64,000 nucleotides of DNA from Microbacterium radiodurans. GTDB taxonomy: Bacteria > Actinomycetota > Actinomycetes > Actinomycetales > Microbacteriaceae. Positions 1 through 8,258 of the stretch are shown here, one piece after another. The stretch lies in assembly GCF_008710705.1 (NCBI RefSeq), contig NZ_VYRZ01000001.1, positions 868,001-932,000 of the forward strand, given 5' to 3'. The notes beneath the pieces are model-generated. The model was given only the letters and a program-made list of their open reading frames with translations, was not told where the DNA came from and ran no database searches. The position numbers were made by a program, and so were the translations under genes. The stretch's first letter is position 1. Each line of letters starts with the position of its first letter.

Positions 1-181
1 CGTGCACGCGCTGGAGCAGCCCCTCCTGCTCCATGAGGGCGAGATCGCGCCGCAGGGTCACCGTCGCCGCGCCGAGCTCGTCGGTCAGCTGCGAGATGCG
101 GACGGCGCCCTCGCGCTCCATCGCCGCCAGGATGTGGGCGCGGCGTTCGGCGGCCAGGGGAGCCGCTGCGGGTTCGGTCAT
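1..181 (-). CDS. DeoR-family transcriptional regulator (N-terminal part, cut by window edge)
   Basis: Only the first 60 codons are visible; the gene continues beyond base 1. The visible protein is almost entirely a DeoR-type winged helix-turn-helix: an AERRAHILAAMEREG opening helix, then SQLTDELGAATVTLRRDL as the recognition helices, ending in a GLLQRVH wing. In the family, a C-terminal sugar-phosphate-sensing domain follows, which cannot be seen here. The ATG overlaps the TGA of the upstream heparinase-like gene (ATGA), so the two are probably translationally coupled. Position in the locus suggests that it controls the divergent uronate operon. TGATCG repeats in the 2.1 kb divergent promoter are a plausible binding site, which is inference. 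Confidence 0.82.
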   Translation of the reverse strand, partial: MTEPAAAPLAAERRAHILAAMEREGAVRISQLTDELGAATVTLRRDLALMEQEGLLQRVH

Positions 182-2097
182 GATGGCACGTCCTCGTTCG
201 GTTCCTGTTCTATCGTGACCCGCAGCTCGTCGCGGTCATCGACGTGGATATCCAGTCGCATCAGGCGCTCGCCCCAGACGCCCGAGAGCATCGGGTCGTC
301 GAGCTCCCGCACCGCGAGGGTGTGGCGCGCCGACTCCGGCCAGCGGATGACCACGGGGGCCGCCGCCGCGACGGGCACGATCCGCGCGCGGCCGGGCTCG
401 GTCGCGACGTCCCCCGCCAGCAGCAGTCGCACCGTGGTGCCGGGTGCGGCATCCCGCCATCGGTCGTCGATCGTCACGGATGCGCCCGTCTCGCCGTCCG
501 GCCGGTCGAGACGCACCGATCGGTGCCACGAGGCGGCCGCGCCCGCGGGATACGCGCGGGCGAGCTCGAGCCCGAACGACGCCGCACGTCCGTCGGCCGC
601 GGTCTCGACGTCGGCGGCGGCGAACGTGCGCCCCACCCCCTGCGGCACGCCGCCGATCTCGGGCACGCTGTGCCACGAGCTCTGCATCGTCCAGATGTCG
701 TAGCGGCGCGGCCCGAAGGTCTGCTTCGTGTAGGTGGGACGCCCGGCGTCCACGACGACCGGCACGCCGTCGGAGGCGACGATGACCGAGCCGACGTCGT
801 TGTGGTTGTGGTTCTCGTCGTTGTGGCCGCCCTTGACGACGACCGTGAGCCCCGAGGCGCTGCCCGCCGCGGGTCGCGCGACGAGCACCTGCGTCGACGG
901 GAGCCAGACGTCCCGCGGCATCCAGGAATCCGGCGGCGACGTCTCGGCATCGGACGCCAGCCACGCGGGATCGGCGAGGGCGCGCAGCAGGCGCCCCAGC
1001 CCGGCGTCCTCGGTGGCCGCGGGTGCGCCGGGAACGCGATGGGATGCCGCGTGCCGCCGCGCGTCGTCATCCCCGACGGCCCGGGCGGCACGGTGCAGCG
1101 CATGCCACGGCTGGTCGGCCGGGGGTCGCGCGGGTCCGTCGGCCAGGTTGACGTACCACGGGCCGCCGAGGTGCGAGCGGTGGGGGAAGGCGACGGTCTC
1201 GCGGAGCGCCGGGACGGCGGCGACGGCATCCCAGGCGCCGCCGGTGGCGAAGGCGAGGACATCGAGCGCCTCGAGCGCGCGGCAGGCGCCGTTCCACCAG
1301 TAGGCATAGCCCTCGTCGATCGCGCCGTCCGCGGGGAGGGCGGCGATGTAGCGGTCGATGCCGGCGGCGGCCAGCGCGACGATCCGCTCCCGCCGCGCCG
1401 GGTCGTCCTGCAGCGCGAGGGCGGCCACGAGGACGTTGCCGTGGATCCACGGGTTCCAGTTGTGCACGTGGCCGTCGAGACCGATCCAGTGCCAGTCGCG
1501 GCGATCGAGGAACGGCGAGAACACCCGCACCTCGGCCTCGTGGCGGACGCGGGCGCGCAGGCCCGGGTACCGCTCGTCCAGACGGTCGCCGAGGACGTGG
1601 TCGATCCAGGCGAGCTGCCCGACGACCTCGCCCGCGCCGAGATCCAGGTAGGGCGCGGCGACGTCGGCGAGGACGGCGCCCGACCGCTCGCGCACGTCGT
1701 CGTGGGCGGGCCAGCTCCAGGTCGACTGCTCGGCGAGCATCCAGACGCCGTCGGCGACCTCGTCGAGCAGGTCGTCGTCACACGTCGCTGCGGCGGCGAC
1801 GACCGCGCGGCTCAGGCGCCGCTGCCGCGCGAAGACCTGCTGCTCGTACCCGTCGCGGTCGCCGTCGCCGTGCACACGCGCCGCGGCGCTCGCGAGAGTC
1901 TGCGGCCAGGGCGTCCGAGCGTCGGCCCGCGCGGCCGCGACGATCGGAGCGAGGGTCGCCGCATCGAGGCCCGCCCAGAAGTCCCGATCGGATGCCGGCG
2001 GCACCGGCAGCGCCGAGCCGGCGGCTCGCAGCTCGGCCGGCGCATCGGCGCAGGCCTCGGCGAGCGGCCCGGCGAACTCGCGGGCGTTCCACTTCAC
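178..2097 (-). CDS. Heparinase II/III-family polysaccharide lyase
   Basis: Protein of 639 residues. The N-terminal two thirds is an alpha-helical toroid-like region rich in Trp/His. Around residues 420-435 comes the hallmark heparinase II/III motif GGHNDENHNHNDVGS, followed by VVDAGRPTY and a beta-rich C-terminus. Related PL12/15/17/21 lyases cleave uronate-containing chains by beta-elimination, leaving 4,5-unsaturated uronates. The PL family cannot be fixed by eye. The GTG start at 2097 is chosen because GAGGAG lies 7 nt upstream; a longer reading from 2163 would run through the promoter. No signal peptide is visible, so it probably acts on imported oligosaccharides in the cytoplasm. It is divergent from the DUF2264-ABC-GH88-Kdu operon and overlaps the DeoR regulator by ATGA. 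Confidence 0.85.
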   Translation of the reverse strand: MKWNAREFAGPLAEACADAPAELRAAGSALPVPPASDRDFWAGLDAATLAPIVAAARADARTPWPQTLASAAARVHGDGDRDGYEQQVFARQRRLSRAVVAAAATCDDDLLDEVADGVWMLAEQSTWSWPAHDDVRERSGAVLADVAAPYLDLGAGEVVGQLAWIDHVLGDRLDERYPGLRARVRHEAEVRVFSPFLDRRDWHWIGLDGHVHNWNPWIHGNVLVAALALQDDPARRERIVALAAAGIDRYIAALPADGAIDEGYAYWWNGACRALEALDVLAFATGGAWDAVAAVPALRETVAFPHRSHLGGPWYVNLADGPARPPADQPWHALHRAARAVGDDDARRHAASHRVPGAPAATEDAGLGRLLRALADPAWLASDAETSPPDSWMPRDVWLPSTQVLVARPAAGSASGLTVVVKGGHNDENHNHNDVGSVIVASDGVPVVVDAGRPTYTKQTFGPRRYDIWTMQSSWHSVPEIGGVPQGVGRTFAAADVETAADGRAASFGLELARAYPAGAAASWHRSVRLDRPDGETGASVTIDDRWRDAAPGTTVRLLLAGDVATEPGRARIVPVAAAAPVVIRWPESARHTLAVRELDDPMLSGVWGERLMRLDIHVDDRDELRVTIEQEPNEDVPS

Positions 2098-2122
2098 GGC
2101 ATCTCCTCTTCGAGCGGCGAAT

Positions 2123-2186
2123 CGATCAGAAACGATCATAAAGAATCCAACTGGATCTTGCAATGATCGAAATGCGTTGCTAATCT
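2123..2186. promoter_or_regulatory. Face-to-face divergent promoters sharing one palindromic -35 box, with TGATCG operator repeats
   Basis: TTGCAA at 2158-2163 is its own reverse complement. On the plus strand it is followed after exactly 17 nt by TAATCT (2181-2186). On the minus strand it is followed after exactly 17 nt by TATGAT (2140-2135). Both are good -10 hexamers, serving the DUF2264 operon and the lyase gene respectively. TGATCG occurs three times: at 2164-2169 on the plus strand, and at 2133-2138 and 2123-2128 on the minus strand. The last two are one helical turn (10 bp) apart. These repeats are likely operators, possibly for the DeoR protein encoded in this locus; that assignment is inference. 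Confidence 0.65.
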
Positions 2187-2239
2187 CCGAAAGCGGTCAG
2201 GCGTTGATGCCCGACCGAAGCATTCGAAGGAGAAGCCCG

Positions 2240-4276
2240 GTGGCACTGGAGCACCCGATCCCGACGCGAGCCGATCTCAGCCGCGACGAGTGGCTGGCCC
2301 GTGCCGACGCGCTCCTCGAGGTCGCTCGGGCGCACGCGACGCCGGGCGCGGGACGCATCCTCTTCCCGGGCGACGAGGGCGGCTACGGCGCCGCCGTGGA
2401 CGGTCTCGAGGGGTTCGCCCGCACCTTCCTCCTCGCCGGCTTCCGCATCGCCGGAGCGCGCGGCGAGGGTGTCGACGAGCTCATCGACTTCTCGGCCCGA
2501 GGTGTGGCCACCGGCGTCGACCCCGACGCCGCCGATCGCTGGGTGCGCATGGACGAGCACGCGCAGGCGAAGGTCGAAGCCGCCTCGATCGCCCTGGTGC
2601 TCGATCTCACGCGTCCCTGGATCTGGGACCGGCTGAGCGAGCTCACCCAGCACCGCGTCATCGCGTGGCTCGCCCCCGCCGTCGGCGACGACACCTACCC
2701 GCAGACGAACTGGGTGTGGTTCCGCCTCGTGGTGCAGACGTTCCTGCGCTCCGTGGGCGGTCCGTGGTCGGCGGGCGACGTCGCCGCCGACCTCGCCCGT
2801 CACGACTCGTTCGTGCGCAGCGGCGGCTGGCTGGCCGACGGACCCGAGCGCGCCTTCGACCACTACGTCGGCTGGGCGCTGCACGTCTACCCGATCCTCT
2901 GGTCGCGGATGTCGGGCGCCGCCGAGCTGGCGGGGGGCCGCACCCCGGCCGACATCGCGCGTCTCGACGACTTCCTGGGCGACGCCCTCGATCTCGTCGG
3001 CGGCGACGGCTCGCCGCTCCTGCAGGGCCGGAGCCTCATCTACCGCTTCGCGGCGGCGGCCCCCTTCTGGGCGGGCGTCATCGCCGGCGTCCCCTCGCAC
3101 ACGCTCGGCCGCCTCCGCCACGCCGCCGACCGCATCGTCACGCACTTCGCCGATCACGGCGCGCCGGATGCCGCCGGCATCCTCACGATGGGATGGCACC
3201 ACGAGTGGCGTCCGCTGGCGCAGTCCTACTCGGGCCCGGGCTCGCCCTATTGGGCCGTCAAGGGCTTCCTCGGCATCCTGCTGCCTGCCGACCACCCCGT
3301 GTGGACGGCACCCGCCGAGGCGCTGCCGGTCGAATCGGGCGACGTCCTCGCCGCCATCGAGACGCCGGGATGGATCGTCTCGGGCACGCGCGCCGACGGG
3401 ATCGTCCGCGTCGTGAACCACGGCACCGACAAGGCGCTGGCCGGCGCCCGCACCGCCGACTCGCCGCTCTACGCCCGCATCGGCTACTCCACGGCGACGG
3501 CTCCGCTCGTCGACGAGCGGGGCTGGCTCGAGCCGCTCGAACAGTCGGCCGCGCTCGTCGACCACGCCGGTCGTGCGACCTCGCGCACCGCGATGACCCT
3601 CGTCTCCGCCCGCGTGCAGGACGACGCGGACGGCCGCGTCGGCATCGGCGCCTCCGTCTCCGACGCCCACTGGGTCGACCCCGATCCCACCGCGCACCGG
3701 CACGGCGCCGGCCTCGCGGGGACGGTCTCGAGCGCCGGCACCATGCGCGTCGTCTCGATCGTCCGCGGCTCGAGCGAGGTCCGCCTCGTCACCGTCGAGG
3801 AGCTCGCCGCCGGGGTGTCGGCCGACGACCTGCGGCTGCGCATCGGCGGCTGGCCGGTCGCGTCGGACGCCGTGCGCGCCGGCACCGACGGGAGCGGGGC
3901 CTGGGCCGCCGCGAACGGGCGGGTGAGCGGCATCCGCGCCCTGGCGCTCGACGGCCGGGCAGCCGACGGCGTCGCCGATGTCGTCGCGCGGCCGGACGCG
4001 AGCCCGCTCGGTGCCGACGTGCGCATCCCCGTCACCGAGCACCCGGTGCGCGTCGGCGAGACCGTCGCCGTGGTCCTCGACCTCGCCGGGGGCGCCCCCC
4101 AGGCCGCGCCCACCGCGACGCTCGACCGCGACGGTCGCACCCTCGCCATCACCTGGGCCGACGGCATCCGCACCGTCTCGACCCTCACAGACTCCGAGTC
4201 GCCCGTCCCGGCAGCTCGGCATCACGAGGTCCGAAGTGGGACCTCGCACGCAATCGCAAAGGAGCAGCACGCATGA
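2240..4276 (+). CDS. DUF2264 domain-containing protein
   Basis: Protein of 678 residues. The first about 370 residues match the DUF2264 family by overall pattern: an alpha-helical, Trp-rich (alpha/alpha)-barrel-like region with TNWVWFRLVVQTFLR, FDHYVGWALHVYP, GRSLIYRFAAAAPFW and GWHHEWRPLAQSYSGPGSPYW. A beta-rich C-terminal half follows. The molecular function of DUF2264 is not established, but it recurs beside heparinase-type lyases, GH88 and sugar ABC transporters, which points to a glycan-processing enzyme. No signal peptide is seen. GTG 2240 was chosen for the GAAGGAG 7-8 nt upstream. It is the first gene of a long operon, and its TGA overlaps the ATG of the binding-protein gene (ATGA). 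Confidence 0.8.
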   Translation: MALEHPIPTRADLSRDEWLARADALLEVARAHATPGAGRILFPGDEGGYGAAVDGLEGFARTFLLAGFRIAGARGEGVDELIDFSARGVATGVDPDAADRWVRMDEHAQAKVEAASIALVLDLTRPWIWDRLSELTQHRVIAWLAPAVGDDTYPQTNWVWFRLVVQTFLRSVGGPWSAGDVAADLARHDSFVRSGGWLADGPERAFDHYVGWALHVYPILWSRMSGAAELAGGRTPADIARLDDFLGDALDLVGGDGSPLLQGRSLIYRFAAAAPFWAGVIAGVPSHTLGRLRHAADRIVTHFADHGAPDAAGILTMGWHHEWRPLAQSYSGPGSPYWAVKGFLGILLPADHPVWTAPAEALPVESGDVLAAIETPGWIVSGTRADGIVRVVNHGTDKALAGARTADSPLYARIGYSTATAPLVDERGWLEPLEQSAALVDHAGRATSRTAMTLVSARVQDDADGRVGIGASVSDAHWVDPDPTAHRHGAGLAGTVSSAGTMRVVSIVRGSSEVRLVTVEELAAGVSADDLRLRIGGWPVASDAVRAGTDGSGAWAAANGRVSGIRALALDGRAADGVADVVARPDASPLGADVRIPVTEHPVRVGETVAVVLDLAGGAPQAAPTATLDRDGRTLAITWADGIRTVSTLTDSESPVPAARHHEVRSGTSHAIAKEQHA

Positions 4277-5556
4277 AGCGAAAGTTCGCAGCCGCGGCGG
4301 GGATGGCGGTCGTCGCCACCCTGTCGCTCGCCGCCTGCAGCGGGGGATCCGAGCCGGCCGAGACCGCCGACGGTCCCGTCACCCTCACCCTCTCGGGCTG
4401 GAGCCTCGACACGACGCCCGAGTTCCAGGTCCTCGCCGACGCCTTCCACGAGAAGAACCCCGACGTCACCGTCGAGCTCAAGCAGTACGACGCCGCCGAG
4501 TACAACACGCTGGTCACCGCCGACCTCGCGGCCGGTGTCGGGCCCGACATCATCACCCAGAAGGAAGTGAAGTTCGTCACGACCTTCCAGGAGGGCGGCC
4601 AGCTCATGGACGTCTCCGACATCGAGCTGCCCGACGGCGTCGGCGGAGCCTCGTCGTACGAGGTCGACGGCACCGCCTACGGCGTGCCCTACCGCCAGGA
4701 CCGCTGGGTGCTCTTCTACAACAAGGCGCTCTTCGACGCCGCCGGCCAGGAGTACCCCGACGGCACGTGGACCTGGGAGGACTACGACGCCGCCGCCGAG
4801 GCCATCAACACCTCGGGCGCCGCCAAGGGCGCTTACCAGCACCGCTGGCAGTCGACCGTCCAGGGCTTCGCGAGCGCCCAGGAGGACACCGACGTGCTGT
4901 CGGGCGACTACGGCTACTTCGCCGACTACTACAACCGCGTCCTCGACCTGCAGAGCTCGGGCGCCCAGGTCGACTTCAACACCTCGACCGCGAACCAGCT
5001 CACCTACCAGGGCGAGTTCGGCACCCAGAAGGCGGCCATGCTGCCGATGGGCACCTGGTACGTCGCGACCCTCATCTCCCAGCAGGCGTCGGGCGAGGCG
5101 AACGACTTCGAGTGGGGCATCGCGCCCATCCCGCAGCTCGACGACTCGACCACCGGCACCGACAACACCCCGGTGACCTTCGGCGACCCGACCGGCTTCT
5201 CGATCAACGCGAACATCGACGGCGCGAAGACGCAGGCGGCGAAGGACTTCCTCGCCTACGCCGCGAGCCTCGAGGCCGCCGAGGAGCTCGCGAAGATCGG
5301 CATCACCCCCGCCGCATCGAACGACGCCGTCACCGAGGCCTACTTCGCCGTCGAGGGCGCGCCCACCGACGACCTGTCGAAGTTCGCCTGGTCGACGGGC
5401 GACGTGCACCCCGAGAACCCGACGTCGAACAAGACGGCGGCGATCCAGAACATCCTCAACGACATGCACAGCGCGATCCTCTCCGGCTCGACCCCGGTCG
5501 AGCAGGCCATCACCGAGGCCGAGGACCGCGTCGCGAACGAGGTCGGTCTCGACTGA
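4273..5556 (+). CDS. Extracellular sugar-binding lipoprotein of ABC transporter (family 1)
   Basis: Protein of 427 residues with a short basic N-terminus, a hydrophobic stretch and the lipobox LSLAAC (Cys at about residue 22). It is therefore exported, lipidated and anchored outside the membrane. The mature part has the family 1 solute-binding fold: an early TLSGWSLDTTPEFQ strand-helix, then AAGVGPDIITQ and YGVPYRQDRWVLFYNKALF. Family members bind mono- or oligosaccharides and pass them to MalF/MalG-like permeases, and both permeases follow directly. Context indicates uronate-containing oligosaccharides as ligand, which is inference. It starts within the stop of the DUF2264 gene, and a strong stem-loop follows the stop codon. 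Confidence 0.92.
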   Translation: MKRKFAAAAGMAVVATLSLAACSGGSEPAETADGPVTLTLSGWSLDTTPEFQVLADAFHEKNPDVTVELKQYDAAEYNTLVTADLAAGVGPDIITQKEVKFVTTFQEGGQLMDVSDIELPDGVGGASSYEVDGTAYGVPYRQDRWVLFYNKALFDAAGQEYPDGTWTWEDYDAAAEAINTSGAAKGAYQHRWQSTVQGFASAQEDTDVLSGDYGYFADYYNRVLDLQSSGAQVDFNTSTANQLTYQGEFGTQKAAMLPMGTWYVATLISQQASGEANDFEWGIAPIPQLDDSTTGTDNTPVTFGDPTGFSINANIDGAKTQAAKDFLAYAASLEAAEELAKIGITPAASNDAVTEAYFAVEGAPTDDLSKFAWSTGDVHPENPTSNKTAAIQNILNDMHSAILSGSTPVEQAITEAEDRVANEVGLD

Positions 5557-5587
5557 TCCTGCCGCCGACCCCGGTCGGCGACACCGT

Positions 5588-5618
5588 GCGGCCGGCGCGA
5601 CGCGCCCGCGCCGGCCGC
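5588..5618 (+). promoter_or_regulatory. Strong intra-operon stem-loop after the binding-protein gene
   Basis: Arms GCGGCCGGCGCG (5588-5599) and CGCGCCGGCCGC (5607-5618) are perfectly complementary over 12 bp around a 7-nt loop. A weaker stem, CGCCGAC/GTCGGCG, lies just upstream (5563-5580). No U-run follows and the permease genes continue downstream, so an mRNA-stabilising or partially attenuating hairpin is more likely than a full terminator. Such hairpins typically raise binding-protein levels above those of the permeases. Confidence 0.6.
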
Positions 5619-5647
5619 ATCCCCCGACGTCCTCCCCAGGAGACACC

Positions 5648-6583
5648 ATGACCACCACCGCCGCCGCCCCGAAGGCCGGCCGCACCGAACCGACGCAGCG
5701 TCGTCGCCGTTCGAAGCTGACGCTGCGCAACACGCTGCTGGGCTGGAGCTTCATCCTGCCCAACTTCGTCGGGTTCGCCCTGCTCACCCTCGTGCCCGTC
5801 ATCACGCTGTTCTACATGTCGCTGACGAACTGGAACATCTTCGGCACGGCGAACTGGGTGGGGCTGGCGAACTTCGAGCGCCTGCTCGGCGACGGCAGCT
5901 TCCGCACGTCGTTCGTCAACACCCTCTACTACGCAGCGCTGCACATCCCGCTGACGATCATCGCGTCGCTCGGACTCGCCCTGCTGCTGAACAACAAGCT
6001 GCGCGGCGTCGCGTTCTTCCGGACGGCCGCGTTCTTCCCCTACATCACCTCGATCGTCGCGATCGCCGTGGTGTGGAACCTGCTCTTCAGCCCCGAGTAC
6101 GGCCCCATCAACGAGATCCTGCGGGCGGTCGGCATCGCCAACCCGCCCGGCTGGCTCACCTCGTCGGAATGGGCCATGCCCGCCGTCGTCATCGTCAGCA
6201 CCTGGCGCGACATGGGCTACTACATGATCCTGTTCCTCGCGGGCCTGCAGACCGTGCCCCGCGAGCTCTACGAGGCCGCCCGCATGGACGGCGCGAACGC
6301 GTGGGAGCGCTTCGTCAACGTCACGCTCCCGTGCCTGCGGCCGACGATGTTCTTCGTCACCGTCATGCTCACGATCAACTCGTTCAAGATCTTCGACCTC
6401 ATCCTCGTCATGACCGAGGGCGGGCCGGGGCAGTCGACGCTCGTGATCTCGCAGTTCATCTACCGCAAGGGCTTCGAGGAGAACCAGTTCGGCTACGCGT
6501 CCGCCGCCGCCGTGGCCCTCTTCTTCCTCTGCATCTTCGTGACCATCATCCAGTTCATCTGGAACAAGCGGAGGAACGTCTGA
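5648..6583 (+). CDS. Carbohydrate ABC transporter permease (MalF/UgpA type)
   Basis: Protein of 311 residues with about six membrane segments. The first is a long hydrophobic helix near residues 30-55 (LGWSFILPNFVGFALL). The cytoplasmic EAA loop that docks the ATPase reads EAARMDGANAWERFVNVTLP, with the usual following helix. It forms a heterodimer with the next gene product. The ATG is preceded by CCAGGAG. The stop overlaps the next start (TGATG). No ATP-binding subunit is encoded here, so a shared MsmX/MsiK-type ATPase elsewhere is presumed. Confidence 0.93.
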   Translation: MTTTAAAPKAGRTEPTQRRRRSKLTLRNTLLGWSFILPNFVGFALLTLVPVITLFYMSLTNWNIFGTANWVGLANFERLLGDGSFRTSFVNTLYYAALHIPLTIIASLGLALLLNNKLRGVAFFRTAAFFPYITSIVAIAVVWNLLFSPEYGPINEILRAVGIANPPGWLTSSEWAMPAVVIVSTWRDMGYYMILFLAGLQTVPRELYEAARMDGANAWERFVNVTLPCLRPTMFFVTVMLTINSFKIFDLILVMTEGGPGQSTLVISQFIYRKGFEENQFGYASAAAVALFFLCIFVTIIQFIWNKRRNV

Positions 6584-7503
6584 TGACGAATCTTCTCGTG
6601 CCGCAGGACGATCGCCGGGCGCTGCGCAAGCTCGCCGCCGACGCGACTCCCGAGGGCCACCGCCCCGACACCGTCACGCCGCTTCGCCGTGTCGGCCGCA
6701 TCGCCGGATACATCGCGCTGATCATCGCCGCCGCGGCGCTGCTCCTGCCGTTCTTCTGGATGATCATGAGCTCGCTGAAGTCGGCCAACGAGGTCTTCTC
6801 GGTGCCGATCCAGTGGATCCCCGAGGTCTTCGTCTGGCAGAACTACGTCGACATCTGGTCGCAGTCCGGGATGCTGACCTGGATCCGGAACACCCTCGTG
6901 CTGGCCGTCGTCGTCACCTTCCTCCAGGTGCTCACCGGTTCGTTCGCGGCGTACGGGTTCGCCCGCATCCGCTTCCCCGGCCGCGACGTGCTGTTCCTGC
7001 TCTACATCGGCACCATCGCGGTGCCGTGGCAGTCGTACATGATCCCGCAGTTCATCCTGCTTTCGAACGCGAAGGTCTCGAACACCCTCTGGGCCATCAT
7101 CCTGATCCAGGCGTTCGGCGCGTTCGGGGTGTTCCTCATGAAGCAGTTCTACGAGACCATCCCCGAGGAGCTCTCCGAGGCCGCGCGCCTGGACGGTCTC
7201 AGCGAGTACGGCATCTGGCGCCGCATCATGCTGCCCCTGTCGGTGCCGGCGCTCGCGAGCCTCACGCTCCTGACCTTCGTCAACACCTGGAACGACTACC
7301 TCGGGCCGCTCATCTACCTGCGCAACCCCGACCTGTGGACGATCCAGCTGGGTCTGAAGAGCTTCGTCAGCAACCTCTACGACACGAACTACGCGCTGCT
7401 GTTCGCGGGACTCGTGCTCTCGGTCGTGCCGATCGCGCTCATCTTCCTGCTCGGACAGAAGTACTTCGTCGAGGGCATCGCGACGAGCGGGATGAAGGGC
7501 TGA
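6583..7503 (+). CDS. Carbohydrate ABC transporter permease (MalG/UgpE type)
   Basis: Protein of 306 residues. A polar N-terminal tail of about 40 residues precedes the first membrane helix (IAGYIALIIAAAALLLPFFW), and five more helices follow. The EAA loop reads EAARLDGLSEYGIWRRIMLP. The C-terminus is the MalG-like QKYFVEGIATSGMKG. It pairs with the preceding permease to move the sugar delivered by the lipoprotein. Its ATG overlaps the previous stop by one base. The DUF624 gene begins four bases after its stop. Confidence 0.93.
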   Translation: MTNLLVPQDDRRALRKLAADATPEGHRPDTVTPLRRVGRIAGYIALIIAAAALLLPFFWMIMSSLKSANEVFSVPIQWIPEVFVWQNYVDIWSQSGMLTWIRNTLVLAVVVTFLQVLTGSFAAYGFARIRFPGRDVLFLLYIGTIAVPWQSYMIPQFILLSNAKVSNTLWAIILIQAFGAFGVFLMKQFYETIPEELSEAARLDGLSEYGIWRRIMLPLSVPALASLTLLTFVNTWNDYLGPLIYLRNPDLWTIQLGLKSFVSNLYDTNYALLFAGLVLSVVPIALIFLLGQKYFVEGIATSGMKG

Positions 7504-7507
7504 GGCC

Positions 7508-8200
7508 GTGAAGCGCATCTCGCACAACACCTACGCGACGGTGTTCGGGGTCGCCTACCTCGGCCTCATGACGAACCTGCTGCTGCTGGCGTCCTGCCTG
7601 CCGTTCGTGGTGCTGCTCGTCATCACCGACCCGGCGCTGTCGTGGCCGATGCTCGCCGTCGTCGCGCCGCTGTGCGCGCCCGGCATCACCGCGGCGTTCG
7701 CGACCTTCCGCGCGCACGGCGAGGGCGAGAACCGGGTGGTGCGCACCTTCCTCCGCAGCTGGAAGCGGTCGTGGCGGAAGGCGATGCTGCTCGGCGTCGT
7801 CGTCACCGCGGGGCTCGTCGTCGTGCTCGTCGACGTCCGCTTCTTCGCCCCGCTCCAGGCGGGCGTCGCGGTCGTGCCCGTGCTCGCGGTGCTGACCGTG
7901 GTGCTCCTCGCCGGCGCGCTCGTGGCCTTCGCCGCGCTCGCGGAGGAGCCGGATGCCGGGCTCCGCCGCATCGCTCGGGCGTCGCTCTACCTGAGCGTCC
8001 GGCGCTGGTGGCTCAGCCTCGTCTCGCTCGCGGTCATCGCGCTGCAGGCGGGCCTGTTCGTCACGATGCCGGCCATCGCGCTCGGCCTCACCGCCGCGCC
8101 CGCGCTCTACCTGGCCTGGGCGAACGCCCGCTACATCCTCCGCCCGGTGCTCGGCGACCCCGAGCCCGCGCGCGCCCGACCCGCCCACCACAGCGTCTGA
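7508..8200 (+). CDS. DUF624/YesL-family membrane protein
   Basis: Protein of 230 residues with four to five hydrophobic segments: about 20-45, 50-65, 95-115, 120-140 and 170-195. Amphipathic basic stretches such as FLRSWKRSWRKAML lie between them. Size and layout match the DUF624 family, whose namesake YesL lies in the rhamnogalacturonan cluster of Bacillus. The family commonly accompanies sugar ABC transporters, but its role is unknown; an accessory transport or sensing function is a guess. The GTG start at 7508 is four bases after the permease stop, so it belongs to the same operon. Its stop codon lies inside a 20-bp tandem repeat. Confidence 0.75.
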   Translation: MKRISHNTYATVFGVAYLGLMTNLLLLASCLPFVVLLVITDPALSWPMLAVVAPLCAPGITAAFATFRAHGEGENRVVRTFLRSWKRSWRKAMLLGVVVTAGLVVVLVDVRFFAPLQAGVAVVPVLAVLTVVLLAGALVAFAALAEEPDAGLRRIARASLYLSVRRWWLSLVSLAVIALQAGLFVTMPAIALGLTAAPALYLAWANARYILRPVLGDPEPARARPAHHSV

Positions 8201-8244
8201 ATCGCCGACACGGCGTCTGAATCGCCGACACGGCGTCTGAATCG
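8193..8244 (+). repeat. 20-bp tandem repeat, 2.6 copies, spanning a stop codon
   Basis: The unit GCGTCTGAATCGCCGACACG occurs perfectly at 8193-8212 and 8213-8232, with 12 bases of a third copy at 8233-8244. The first copy encodes the last Val codon and TGA stop of the DUF624 gene. The last copy abuts the GAAGGAC ribosome-binding site of the GH88 gene. The array therefore fills the whole intercistronic gap. It looks like replication slippage of a short stop-codon segment; copy number may vary between strains. Confidence 0.9.
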
Positions 8245-8258
8245 AAGGACACCCCCGA

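Noticed and set aside
244..2166. A 640-codon frame on the plus strand opposite the heparinase-like gene.
   Set aside because: It is antisense to a gene with clear family motifs, rich in Arg/Gly/Val without domains, and arises from GC-rich third positions.
2290..4272. A long Arg/Pro-rich upstream extension in frame with the binding-protein gene.
   Set aside because: It overlaps the DUF2264 gene in another frame. The lipoprotein has its own ATG with a signal peptide at 4273.
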